Source: Monoplex corrugatus
Lineage: Eukaryota; Mollusca; Gastropoda; Littorinimorpha; Ranellidae
DNA length: 64,000 nucleotides
Assembly: GCA_030674185.1 (NCBI GenBank)
Contig: JAPXFY010000022.1
Location: 37,916,540-37,980,539 of the forward strand
Reading direction: 5' to 3'
Part shown: positions 32,366 through 43,362 of the stretch, in pieces
Numbering within the stretch: position 1 is the stretch's first letter
Layout: the number at the start of each line of letters is the position of its first letter
The notes under the pieces: generated by a model
The model's input: only the letters and a program-made list of their open reading frames with translations
Database searches by the model: none
What the model was told of the DNA's origin: nothing
Translations under genes and position numbers: made by a program

Positions 32366-33935
32366 AGTTGTTATTCTTGTTTAAAGCCCAGCCGACTGCG
32401 TAGTAGTCATATCAGGGCTATAACTGCTTCAAAACGTAGAAAACTTCAACATGACAACAACAACAAACAAACAAAAGAAGAAGAAAAGAAAAGTACACAT
32501 ATCAACGCATTTGCGCACTTAAGGGTTTAAGAAAACAAATCTGAATACAAATGTATACGTAACTACGGAAACTAAAACATACATATAAAAACAGGCCTAA
32601 ACTAAAAACATACATATAAAAACAGACCTAAACTAAAAACATACATATAAAAACAGACCTAAACTAAAAACATACATATAAAAACAGACCTAAACTAAAA
32701 ACATACATATAAAAACAGGCCTTAACTAAAAACATACATATAAAAACAGGCCTAAACTAAAAACATACATATAAAAACAGGCCTAAACTAAAAACATACA
32801 TATAAAAACAGACCTAAACTAAAAACATACATATAAAAACAGACCTAAACTAAAAACATACATATAAAAACAGGCCTTAACTAAAAACATACATATAAAA
32901 ACAGCCTAAACTAAAAACATACATATAAAAACAGGCCTTAACTAAAAACATACATATAAAAACAGGCCTAAACTAAAAACATACATATAAAAACAGGCCT
33001 TAACTAAAAACATACATATAAAAACAAGCCTAAACTAAAAACATACATATAAAAACAACCTAAACTAAAACATACATATAAAAAACAGGCCTTAACTAAA
33101 AACATACATATAAAAACAGGCCTAAACTAAAAACATACATATAAAAACAAGCCTAAACTAAAAACATACATATAAAAACAGGCCTTAACTAAAAACATAC
33201 ATATAAAAACAGGCCTAAACTAAAAACATACATATAAAAACAGGCCTAAACTAAAAACATACATATAAAAACAGGCCTTAACTAAAAACATACATATAAA
33301 AACAGGCCTTAAACTAAAAACATACATATAAAAACAGGCCTAAACTAAAAACATACATATAAAAACAGGCCTTAACTAAAAACATACATATAAAAACAGG
33401 CCTTAACTAAAAACATACATATAAAAACAAGCCTAAACTAAAAACATACATATAAAAACAGGCCTTAACTAAAAACATACATATAAAAAACAGGCCTTAA
33501 CTAAAAACATACATATAAAAACAAGGCCTTAAACTAAAAACATACATATAAAAACAGGCCTTAACTAAAAACATACATATAAAAACAGGCCTTAACTAAA
33601 AACATACATATAAAAACAGGCCTTAACTAAAAAACATACATATAAAAACAGGCCTTAACTAAAAACATACATATAAAAACAGGCCTTTAAACTAAAAAAC
33701 AAATACATATAAAAACAGGCCTTAACTAAAAACATACATATAAAAACAGGCCTTAACTAAAACACATATAAAAACGGGCCTAACAAACTAAAAAACAGGT
33801 ACAAAAATAAAAAACAGGACCTCAAAAAACTAAAAACATACATAATAAAAACAAGCCTAAACTAAAACATACATATAAAAACAGGCCGTAATTACCTCAA
33901 ATTGCTTCTGCCCAATGGGGGAAGCTGGAGGTGGG
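32366..33935 (-). mobile_element. SINE-B copy expanded internally into a 31-bp array
   Basis: Tail and hairpin start at 32366 and the normal body continues to about 32560. The segment that in other copies reads actaaaacatataaaaacag followed by gcctaaatt is then repeated about 42 times before SINE-B resumes (cgtaattacctcaaattgct) at about 33890. The 5' end is cut at about 33915. Confidence 0.88.
32560..33885. repeat. 31-bp minisatellite derived from SINE-B
   Basis: The unit is roughly aaaaacatacatataaaaac plus aggcctaaact or aggccttaact. Two variants (CCTAAACT and CCTTAACT) alternate irregularly, and the distal end (33680-33870) is more degenerate. AT-rich, no coding potential. Confidence 0.95.
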
Positions 33936-34560
33936 GTGGGGAGGGGAGATTGTTGCTGTGAATGCGTCTCTGGTACAGAGTAGCCAAGATCTAGTCTCAT
34001 GACCGTGAACAAGTTAAGGAACATGGTCAGCTTTTTGTCACTGTAAATGGGGGAGGTGGGGGGGCGAGATTTGTTATCGTTATGGGTTTGATTTTATGAC
34101 CCATTTCATATGCCACTTTAAGTCACTAAAGTTGGGGTAATTATTCACAATGTTATCATAATGCATGACGATATGGGCGATAATCATGACGCTATGGAGT
34201 TCCACTCTGAATTGAAATCGCATAACAGGGCTGTACTTGATGTTTACATTGTAATATGCTTTGATGTCAACCAGGCCCGAAAGATACCAGCGCCTGCAGT
34301 GCTGACCATCCTCAATAACGTATCCCTAAGGTAGACGAGATTCGACTGTGCCTAGTCTTCTGAATGTGCCCACAACACGCTCAGCTCTGGGTAAGAGCAG
34401 GTCAGAGCAGAAAAATCTGAATAAATTTCTTTGATTGATGGTGGACTTTTCAAACTGAAGGCCTTCCAGTCAGTACACTTTCCATAACCACTTCACCATA
34501 AAAAAAATGGCAGTCCTTTTCCTTCGCGCCCACGCCTTGTTCTGTTTCATCTTTCAAATC
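33936..34560. other. Unassigned, with a dispersed segment shared with 11.6-11.9 kb
   Basis: 34200-34430 resembles 11640-11905 (cctgcag, agacgaga, cagctctgg in the same order). The rest shows no feature. Confidence 0.4.
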
Positions 34561-34564
34561 ACAT

Positions 34565-35392
34565 CTCAATACTTACCTCACCACAGACATCTTCAGAACA
34601 TCCACAGGACATTTACAGGACATCTACTGGACCTCTACTGGTTATCTGCAGACCATCTACTTAACATCTACTGGACATCTATAGACATCTACAGTCCATC
34701 TACTGTCCATCTACAGATATCTACAGTACATTTACAGGACATCTACTGGAACTCTACTGGCTATCTGCAGATCATCTACTTAACATCTACTGGACATCTA
34801 TAGACATCTACAGTCCATCTACAGGACATTTACAGGATATCACAGGACATCTACTGGACCTCTACTGGACATCTACAGTCCATCTACAGACATCTACAGG
34901 ACATCTACAGTCCATCTACAGTCCATCTACAGGACATCTACAGGACATTTACTGGACCTCTACTGGCTATCTAAAATCTACTTAACACCTAATGGACATC
35001 TACAGACATCTACAGACATTACAGACATCTACAGACATCTACAGACATTACAGACATTACAGACATCTACAGGACATCTACAGGACTGTACAGTACATCT
35101 ACAGGATATCACAGGACAACTACAGGACAACTACAGGACATCTACAGGACATCTACAGAATATCTACAGGACATCACACGACTTCTACAGGACATCTACA
35201 GAACATCACAGACATCAGACACTAAGGACATCACAGTGACATCAAGTACAGGATCAAGACATCTAAGGACATATCACAGGACATCTATACAGGATATCTA
35301 CAGAATCTACTAGGACATCTTACTGACATCTACAGACATTCAGACATCTACTGGACATCTACCTCCACATGACATCTACATCTGCAGACATC
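34565..35392. repeat. 11-12 bp minisatellite (acatctacagg)
   Basis: Dozens of degenerate copies of acatctacagg or acatctactgg. The phase slips often, so frames are chance. Confidence 0.92.
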
Positions 35393-35394
35393 TG

Positions 35395-36055
35395 TTATGT
35401 TGGCTGGTGCTGGCCGTCCATTTCTTTCTTGTCAATGCTTCTTCCATTAATTGTGTTTAACCACACTGTCACGTTTGCTGATGTTGACCGGCAGTCTTTT
35501 TCTTTCTTGTCTACGCTTCGTTCGTTAATTTTGTTTAACCACATTGTCACGTTGGCTGGTATTGGCAGTCCTTTTCTTTCTTGTCTATGCTTTGTTCATT
35601 AATTTTGTTTAACCACACCGTCAAGTTGGCTGGTGTGGGATGGCCGTCCTTTTCTATGCTTAGTTCAGTTATTTTGTTTAACCACGCTGTCACGTTGGCT
35701 GGTGTTGGCCGTCCTTTTCTTTCCTGTCTTTGCTTCGTCCATTAATTTTGTTTAACCACATTGCCACGTGGATTGGTGTTGGCAGTCCTTTTCTTTCCTG
35801 TCTCTGCTTCGTTCATTACCAGTGTTTAACTACACTGTCACGTTGGCTATGTTGGCTGTCCTTTTATTTCCTGTCTATGGTTTGTTCATTAATTTTGTTT
35901 AAATACACTGTCATGTTGGGTGGTGTTGGCCGTCATTTTTCTTTCTTGTCTATGCTTCGTTCACTAAATTTGTTTAACCACGCTGTCACTTTGGCTAGTG
36001 TTGGATGGCTGTCCTTTTCTTTCTTATCTATGCTTCGTTCATTAATTTTTGCTGA
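35395..36055. repeat. ~74-bp minisatellite, about eight units
   Basis: Units contain gttggctggtgttggc, ccttttctttcttgtctatg and ttgtttaaccac. A long frame rich in Phe/Leu (LFNHIVTLAG-like) repeats with the unit but drifts between units. I see no reason to call it a protein. Confidence 0.88.
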
Positions 36056-36201
36056 CTCCCTCTCACGCATAAGTACTCTCTTACCGGGAGGGAACACTTA
36101 CCTAAGGAATGTACTTCTGGGTGAATTTATCATTCTGCCCAACCAGACTACGTTTCCGTTTCTAGCCAAACGGCATTTCTTCTTTTTCTCTTCTCTCTCT
36201 C

Positions 36202-36265
<64 letters not shown>

Positions 36266-36360
36266 CTGTATGTGTGTGTTTTATCTTCCTCAGAGATAAG
36301 CAGTGAGATAAGCCTTAGCTCTTCCAAATGTGCGTCGGTCGTGAGGAGTTCAGATTTTGG
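36056..36360. repeat. CT microsatellite and flanks
   Basis: CT runs at about 36203-36266. Sequence on either side is unassigned. Confidence 0.85.
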
Positions 36361-36632
36361 GGTTCAAGTTCATATTGCTTAGAGCCCAGCCGACTTCTAC
36401 AGCCATATCAGGGCTAAAACACCACATCAAAATTTGTTAAAACCATTCCTTTTCTCACACTGGATGGAGCAGCAGGGAAGTTTCTTTTTCTCCTAAATTT
36501 TGTATCTGGTGTGTGTTTGTGATCTTCCGCTTGACAAAGGCCAGTTGGCCGAAAATTTGCCCCTGTCTTGTCTTGTATTAAATACGCGTTCTTAATCTTT
36601 TTGTCATGTTTTTCTGGTTCCAGTTAAAAACC
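36361..36632. repeat. LINE-A tail, then IR-E element (half copy)
   Basis: A LINE-A hairpin at 36365-36440 abuts a segment (ccttttctcacactgga, tgacaaaggccagttggcc, ttaaatacgcgtt) that matches the inverted-repeat element at 55575-55850 but lacks its left arm. Confidence 0.65.
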
Positions 36633-36633
36633 A

Positions 36634-37085
36634 TGCTCACCGTTAGATCAGTTCAGTTCATATTGCTTATAGACTACTAGAGCCATATCAGGGCTAACAC
36701 CATGTAAAAAACGACAACCTGGTTAAGATAAAAGACAGTTCAAAACCATGCTCACCGTCAACCTTGCAAATCTAAAATGCAGTTAGAGAAAAACTGACGT
36801 AAAATCATATCAGGTGAAATCTATTGATCGCTCGTAAAATCTGGAAAGTCGCATCAGGAGGGACGTCTCGGAAGAGGTTCTTTAAGGAGTCACCCGTGTA
36901 GTGCTTTTGTCTCACACCATACAAGTTCCAGGAATCAAAGAGGTGTCTGATGCTCAACGGCTCGTCATGGATTTTGGGATTCATTCATTATTCTTACCGG
37001 GGTACTTCCATATACGCTCGGCTCAAATATGCCTACGGTGTTTATGGAAGTCTTCGGGCCTGTGGACGCATCGTAAGCTTGGCCA
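36634..37085 (-). repeat. LINE-A 3' end with partial C-terminus
   Basis: A tail with a shortened hairpin (cttatagactactagagcc, missing the cccagccg segment), then the 3' UTR and the start of the ORF2 C-terminal region to about 36965. The remaining bases are unassigned. Confidence 0.7.
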
Positions 37086-38440
37086 TTTTCGCTTAACTCT
37101 AAGAAACCAGTTGTTTTAATGCCATGTTGTCAATGCCTTCTTCTAATGTTTGAATCTACCGATTATAAAATGATTCCATATTATACAGCCCAAACTATCA
37201 TTATGAGAGACTATCACTGTTATTTGTGTATAAAGCCTAGCCGTCTGCGTAGAGCCATATCAGGGCTATAACCGTTTCAAAACATACACAATACTTCATT
37301 CAACAGGAAAAAAATGGAAAAGAAATTCAGTTCACATATCAATGGTTTCGCGCACACAAGCTAACGAGATGCCCCTGACGTTGACCACTCCAATTTATCA
37401 CACAGGGAATTTGAAAAACATACCTGAATACAAATATGAAATTAACTGAGGACACTAAAACATATCTGAAAAAGGGCCTAAATTACCTAGAACTGCTGCC
37501 GCATATCTCATTTCCCTACAGCCTAAAATGCACTTAATACATGTACTCAATTATCAATCCAAAGAAAAAGTACGTAAGACTTTATCGAACACATACAGGT
37601 GAATGGACCAGCAAGACCAGAAAATGACAGAAATGACAGAAAGCAAAGGAACAAGGCAGATACAAAAGTGACAGAAAAGAGGAAATTTCTTTGCACAGAA
37701 TTTCCAGAAGGTGGGTATACTATTTATACTGAAAGAGACCCTGGCATCCCCACGGGAGGGGGGGGGGGGGCTATTTTCGCTTAACTCTAAGAAACCAATT
37801 GTTTTAATGCTGTGATGTTAATGTCTTCTTCTGTTTGAATCTAACAATTATAAGATGATTCCATTGTATACAGCCCAAACTATCATTATAAGAGACTATT
37901 ATTGTTATTATTGTTTAAAGCCCAGCCGACTGCGTAGAGCCATATCAGGGCTATAATCGTTTCAAAACATACACAACACTTCAACAGGGAAAAAAGAAAA
38001 AGAAAATTAAGTACACATAATGCATTCGTGCATATAATCTAAGGAGATGCCCCCAGGGCTGATCACTCCGTCCAATTTATAGCACAGGGGATTTAAAAAA
38101 ACAATGAATACAAATGTAAACGTACCTAAAGACACCAAAACATATAAAAACAGGCCTGAATTACCTAAAATTGCTTCCGCTGATCTCATTTCCTTAGAGC
38201 CAAAACGCAGTTAATATATGCACCCAATTAACAATCCTAAGAGAAAGTGCGTAAGACTTTATCCAACACATACAGATGAATGGACCAGCAAGGCAGAAAT
38301 TGATAGGAAGAATGACAGAATGCAAAGGAACAAGGCAGAAATAAAGAGAATGACAGGAAAGAGGAAATTTCTAGCACAAAATTTCCAGTAGGTGGGAATA
38401 CCGCTTATATTGAAAGAGCGCCCGGCATCCCCAAGGGGGA
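37086..38440 (-). repeat. Tandem duplication: 130-bp flank plus SINE-B, twice
   Basis: 37086-37765 and 37772-38440 share the same unrelated 130-bp lead (ttcgcttaactctaagaaac, acagcccaaactatcatta) followed by a SINE-B with a full tail and 5' border. The shared lead shows that one insertion was duplicated rather than two independent insertions. SINE-B copies lie at about 37212-37762 and 37893-38440. Confidence 0.82.
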
Positions 38441-38790
38441 CTCAGATACATACACCAAGACATCAATGCAGCATGAACATTGCCATGTCGATACATTAAC
38501 GCTATACAAACATGGAAACAACGGATACACGTATACAGCAATGCATCAATGTAGCTTAAGTACTGTTCATCAAATATTAGGCCAGCTCATGGGTTTATGC
38601 GCAGGCTCAAGGCTTGTGCCATCATCACCATAAACATGGCACCTGTGACGTTAGTGTACATGGAAATCATTCAGAACGCGGAGACGTCATCTTGAGAAAC
38701 AAATTGAAACTCATCAAGTATCGACAAATATGATTTTCAAATTATCAGTGGCAAACACACACATGAAAATAGACAAACAGACAAAGAGCA
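38441..38790 (+). repeat. SINE-C copy and flanks
   Basis: SINE-C at 38578-38712 (ggccagctcatgggtttatg to gagaaacaaattgaaact) lacks part of its head. 38441-38577 is unassigned. Confidence 0.65.
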
Positions 38791-39000
38791 AAGAGAGAGA
38801 GAGAAAGAGAGAGAGACAGACAGACAGAGAAAGACACAAGAGAGAGACAGACACACACAGAGAGAGACAGGCAAGACAGAGAGAACGAGAGAGACGGAGA
38901 AAGGGAGACAAAGAGAGACAATGACAATGACAATGATGCTATATTTTCCAACGGTAAAGGTTATTGGCTAGAGATCATTTTTCAAACTTGCCGTTGCTAT

Positions 39001-39044
<44 letters not shown>

Positions 39045-39297
39045 GAGAGAGAGAAGAGAGAGAAAGAGAGCAACAGCTGATAGAAATATAGGTTGAGAAC
39101 AGACAGAAAAAACAACAACAACAAAAACCAACAAAACAAAACAGAAACTAAGTCGTGAGCTGAGGGTGTGTTATGCACCATATGTATGTCATTTCACAGT
39201 CTAGACGCGCTGCTTCAGACAAGGTAAGTGTGCAACAGCCAATTTGGTGGGTGAAAAACTCAAGTATCGGTTAAGATCCGTTTTTTCCTGATGTCTG
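38791..39297. repeat. GA-rich microsatellites
   Basis: GA/GACA tracts at about 38792-38920 and 39005-39070. Unassigned DNA with ACA-rich stretches lies between and after. Confidence 0.85.
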
Positions 39298-39318
39298 AAC
39301 TCTCTCTCTCTCTGTCTC

Positions 39319-39356
<38 letters not shown>

Positions 39357-39629
39357 AACACAATCAGTAATATCGGTTACTACATGTATTTGCGGTTCTC
39401 TCTCTTTGTTGCGCTCTCTCTCTCTCCCTCTCTCTCTCTCTCGAACACAGTAATATCGGTTAGTACTTGCAGTTCTCTCTCTCTCTCTTTCTCTCTCAGA
39501 AAAGCATCAATGTTTTCTTATCATTGAGGGTTGTACAAACATATTGTTAAATATGCATGATCACACCAATAATAGTACTTTGGCCCAGGGTCGATGTACA
39601 TTACTCTCTCCCTCTCCCTCTTTTTCTCC

Positions 39630-39671
<42 letters not shown>

Positions 39672-39880
39672 TCTCTGAGTCTTCAACTCTCTTTCTCTCC
39701 CATGTCTCTCCGAGTCTTCAACTATCTCTATCTCCCTCTCTCTCCCTCCCCTCCAAGTCTTCGACTGTCTCTCTCTCCTCGAGTCTTCGACTCTCTCTCT
39801 CTCTCCCTCTCCCTCTTTTTCTCTGAGTCTCTCTCTCTCTCCCTCTCCCTCTTTTTCTCTGAGTCTCTCTCTCTCTCTCC
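39298..39880. repeat. CT-rich tract with GAGTCTTCGACTC palindromes
   Basis: CT runs at 39299-39357, 39412-39443, 39475-39497 and 39603-39880. Between them recurs a short palindrome-like motif, gagtcttcgactc or variants, near 39677, 39712, 39757 and 39780. Confidence 0.85.
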
Positions 39881-40051
39881 AACGTAGATAGCTAGCGATA
39901 AGCAACGTCTGCATCGTTGAAAAATATGGATGCTTCCATCAAAAACGTTTCACATCACAATGCTCATGAATATTCATCTGAGGCTGGGAGTGAATCTAAC
40001 ACAAATGGCCGCTTAGTCAGTCAGAACAGAACACAGGCGATTTTACCCGCG

Positions 40052-40502
40052 ATGAATATCGTATCAATTAACATCAGGAAGAGAGTTCTTGGATGTTATA
40101 TAGAACCGATAATGTTATACAGTTGTGAGGCGTGGATAATCAACAAGCAAAGCCAGAACAAGATTGTGGCAGCTGAGATGTGGTTTCTAAGAAGAATGTT
40201 GAGAGTTCCAAGGACAGCAAAGAAAACAAACGAGACAGTCTTGATGGAGGCAGACACAAAAAGATGAAGATTAGTAAAAGACAGGTAGGCCATTTTATGA
40301 GGAAAGGGGAATTAGAGCACCTGGTCACAACAGGAAAGCTGGATGGAAAGAGCACCAGGTAGACCCAGGGAAAAAATAGTGGACGGACTTACAGAGTGGC
40401 TGAAGACAGAGGGTGGAAGACGTGCTTGCGGCAACAAGGGATAGAAACATATGGAGGGCCATGATCGCCAACGCCATGTGGCAAGGCACTTGATGATGAT
40501 GT
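40052..40502 (+). pseudogene. RTE-type LINE C-terminal fragment (copy 1)
   Basis: IEPIMLYSCEAWIIN, AAEMWFLRRMLRVPRTAKKT, NETVLMEAD and GHFMRKGELEHLVTTGKLDG match the fragment at 5573-6405. Frame changes occur after MEADTKR and after TGKLDGKS. The 3' end is a gatgatg repeat, into which a 46-bp LINE-A tail piece (40503-40548) is set. Confidence 0.82.
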
Positions 40503-40556
40503 TCAGTCTGTTCATATTGCTTATAGCCCCACCGACCACTAGAGCCAGATGATGAT

Positions 40557-41635
40557 GATGAATATTGTATGGCCATGGTCTTTCTGTCGGGTCAAAGAAG
40601 CAAGGACCCAAACACACAGGTTGCAGCATGCATTGTCGACGACGACAGCGACAAAGTACTTGTTACTGGAGACAACGGTATGCCCAACGGTTGCAGTGAC
40701 GATATATACTATCCCGTGGGGGAAAGACGCAGCCGATGAACTACAAACAAACAATTTGATGTTTGCCATGCGGAGACGAATGCCATAATAAACTCAGGCA
40801 CAGCCGACATTAGGAAAAGCAAAATTTATGTGTGGCTGTTCCCATGCAATGAATGTGCAAAACAGACTGCACAAAGTGGGATCAGGGAAGTTATATATTT
40901 CTCTGATAAATATCACTTCAAACAGAAATACAAAGCATCGGGCTGGATTTTCGAGCACGCTGGCGTAAAAGAAATTGTTGTTGTTGTTGTTATTGTTTAC
41001 AGCCCAGCCGACTGCGCAGAGCGATATCAGGGCTATAACATTTTCAAAACATACAAAACTTCCGACAGGAAAAAAAAAGGAAAAAAAAAAAGAAAAAATT
41101 TAATACACATATCAATGCATTCGCGCACAAAATCCAAGGACACGCTCCCGGCGCTGACCTTTCCGTCCAGTTTATCGCACAGGGGAGATTTAAAAAACAC
41201 ACCTAAATACAAATATAAGCATACATAAAGACACCAAAACATATAAAAAAACAGGCAAACTACCCAAAATTACTTCCGCACATCCACCACTCCAGAACCA
41301 AAAATGCACTTAATACATGTACCCAGTTATTAATCCTACGTAAGACTTTATCAAACACATACAGGTGAATGGATCAGCAAGGCAGAAAATGATAGGAAGA
41401 AATGACACAAAGCAAAGGAACAAAGCAGAAACAAAGTGACAGAAAAGAGGAAATTTCTAGCACAGAATTTCCAGAAGGTGGGGATATTATTTATACTGAA
41501 AGAGCCCCCGGCATCCTCACGAGGGACGGCGTAAATGTGAAGCAATATGACCCCACAGAGAGGAGGACATTCCTGATTGACTTTGAGACCCTTGACTCAA
41601 TCTGCCGATGTAGTGATTTAAGTGTACTCTGCATT
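40557..41635 (+). pseudogene. DCTD: dCMP deaminase pseudogene, copy 1, interrupted by SINE-B
   Basis: [18 protein letters not shown] leads into NTQVAACIV and GMPNGCSDD, then [14 protein letters not shown] (zinc-binding HAE, 40764-40775), YVWLFPCNECAK (PCNEC, 40842-40856) and REVIYFSDKYHFKQ. These are the motif series of deoxycytidylate deaminase, which converts dCMP to dUMP for thymidylate synthesis. The 5' end is truncated at EYC. A TGA at 40737-40739 and locally shifted sequence (about 40710-40750) break it, and SINE-B (40980-41527) separates the C-terminal VKQYDPTERRTFLIDF. Lack of introns suggests a retrocopy. The family call is strong, the retrocopy origin inferred. Confidence 0.87.
40980..41527 (-). 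mobile_element. SINE-B copy inside the deaminase pseudogene (8-bp TSD)
   Basis: It is flanked by ggcgtaaa at 40972-40979 and 41528-41535. The insertion therefore spans tail to 5' border, 548 bp, and gives the family's true limits. The 5' end in sense is GTCCCTCGTGAGGATGCC. No protein is encoded. Confidence 0.88.
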
Positions 41636-41639
41636 GTTG

Positions 41640-41870
41640 GTTATGCAGTGTATACATACGTACAGACAGACAGACAAGCTGACTGACAGACAGACAGACA
41701 GAACTTCGTCAGGTGCGGGAGTCAAAGGGTTACGTTTTTGCTGTTGATGGACAGGGTGCAGGAGTCAAAGTTGAGTTTTTGTAGTTAATGGATAGAGTGC
41801 GGGAGTCAAAGGGTTAAGTCTTTGCAGTTAATGGATAGAGTGCGGGAGTCAAAGGGTTAAGCCTCTAATT
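41640..41870. repeat. ACAG microsatellite and tandem MITE-P ends
   Basis: An ACAG run at 41663-41702 is followed by four copies of about 50 bp ending gcgggagtcaaagggtta, with ttaatggatagagtg between. Each is the right end of MITE-P, so a MITE terminus has been amplified in tandem. Confidence 0.75.
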
Positions 41871-42324
41871 TCGTTTAGTTTACGTAGAAACCAACTACAC
41901 AACGCCACAATTCCACGTGGAGAGTGCCCCTGCACAACAAATGACTAACCGACTATTTCAATTCAACCAGTAGCCGTGGTTAGGTGGTCAATACAACAAA
42001 TGACTAACCAACAAAATATTTAAGCAACTATTTCAATTCAACCACTAACAGTGGTTAGGTAGTCAGCACAAGCCACCTATTGCATTGCAACTAATCACCG
42101 TGGCTAGGTGGTCAGCACAGCAAACTAATGGCTACCAGGTCGTCGGTTCACATCGATTCATTCCAAACGTTTACAGGAATTTTGCGTTTCTTACAGCTCC
42201 TACCCAGAGTTAAGCGTATACGGCCTTTTGAGATCTTCCACTGAGTTGACTGGCATATCCTCAGAATATCAGTCATCTACTTTCTTCCTACTGATCAGTC
42301 CATCTACATTTACATTTTCTTGTA
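41871..42324. repeat. Short direct repeats with a tRNA-like segment
   Basis: A motif resembling ccgtggttaggtggtca occurs three times (about 41972, 42048 and 42099). The last is followed by cgtcggttcacatcgattc, similar to a B-box. It may be a tRNA-derived SINE head amplified locally. Weakly supported. The remainder is unassigned. Confidence 0.35.
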
Positions 42325-42692
42325 GGTAAAACAGTCTAGGTAGGGCCTCAGCACCTGGCCAGCCCATGCGCTTATGTGCAGGCTTAAGACTTGTGCCATG
42401 ATCACCATACACATGGCACCTGTGATGTTACGCATATGAAATTCGTTCCGAGCGCGGAGACGTTGTCCTGAGGAACTGAAACTGAAACTGAATCTCTCTC
42501 TGAGTATTCAACTGTCTCTCTCTCCCAGGTCATCGGATCTCTCCTTCTCCCCGAGTCTTCGATTCTCTCTCTGAGTCTTCAAAACTAACTCTCTCTCTCT
42601 CTGAGTCTTCAACTCTCTCTCTCTCCTCCCCAAGTCTTCGACTGTCTCTCTCTCCCCCTCCCTCTCTCTCTCTCCATATCTCTCTCTCTCTT
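42325..42692 (+). repeat. SINE-C copy and CT-rich tract
   Basis: SINE-C occupies 42325-42492 and ends gaactgaaactgaaactgaa. CT-rich sequence with further gagtcttcga motifs runs to 42692. Confidence 0.75.
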
Positions 42693-42860
42693 CAACGTAG
42701 ATAGCTAGCGATAAGCAACGTCTGCATCGTTGAAAAATATGGATGCCTCCATCAAAAACGTTTCACATCACAATGCTCATGAATATTCATCTGAGGCTGG
42801 GAGTGAATCTAACACAAATGGCCGCTTAGTCAGAACAGAACACAGGCGATTTTACCCGCG

Positions 42861-43302
42861 ATGAATATCGTATCAATTAACATCAGGAAGAGAGTTCTTG
42901 GATGTTATATAGAACCGATAATGTTATACAGTTGTGAGGCGTGGACAATCAAGCAAAGCCAGAACAAGATTGAGGCAACTGAGATGTGGTTTCTAAGAAG
43001 AATGTTGAGAGTTCCATGGACAGCAAAGAAAACAAACGAGACAGTCTTGATGGAGGCAGACAATAAGATAAGGAAGATTAGGAAAAGACAGGTAGGCCAT
43101 TTTAAGAGGAAAGGGGAATTAGAGCACCTGGTCACAACAGGAAAGCTGGATGGAAAGAGAGCATCAGGTAGACCCAGGGAAAAAATAGTGGACGGACTTA
43201 CAGAGTGGCTCAAGACAGGGTTGGAAGACGTGCTTGCGGCAACAAAGGATAGAAACATATGGAGGGTCATGATCGCCAACGCCATGTGGCAAGGCACTTG
43301 AT
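42861..43302 (+). pseudogene. RTE-type LINE C-terminal fragment (copy 2)
   Basis: A single open frame of 146 codons includes IEPIMLYSCEAWTIK, MWFLRRMLRVPWTAKKTN, GELEHLVTTGKLDGKRASG and RDRNIWRVMIANAMW-like sequence to its end. It preserves the C-terminal region better than copy 1 but lacks the RT catalytic part. A LINE-A tail piece follows at 43315-43362. Confidence 0.82.
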
Positions 43303-43362
43303 GATAATGATGTTCAGTCTGTTCATATTGCTTATAGCCCCGCCGACCACTAGAGCCAGATG

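Larger units (their letters stand above)
39866..41750. repeat. Segmental duplication, copy 1
   Basis: From caacgtagatagctagcgat (39878) through the RTE end, the LINE-A tail fragment, the dCMP deaminase pseudogene, SINE-B and MITE-like ends, the order matches 42693-44485 with few differences. It is a direct duplication with a ~740-bp spacer. Confidence 0.85.

Noticed and set aside
35730..36299. A 189-codon Phe/Leu-rich frame that could be read as a membrane protein
   Set aside because: It runs across a 74-bp tandem repeat and a CT tract. The reading frame relative to the unit drifts.
40503..40548. LINE-A tail piece upstream of the deaminase as a promoter or 5' UTR
   Set aside because: It is a truncated repeat set in the RTE GATGAT tail. 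No promoter signal is seen.
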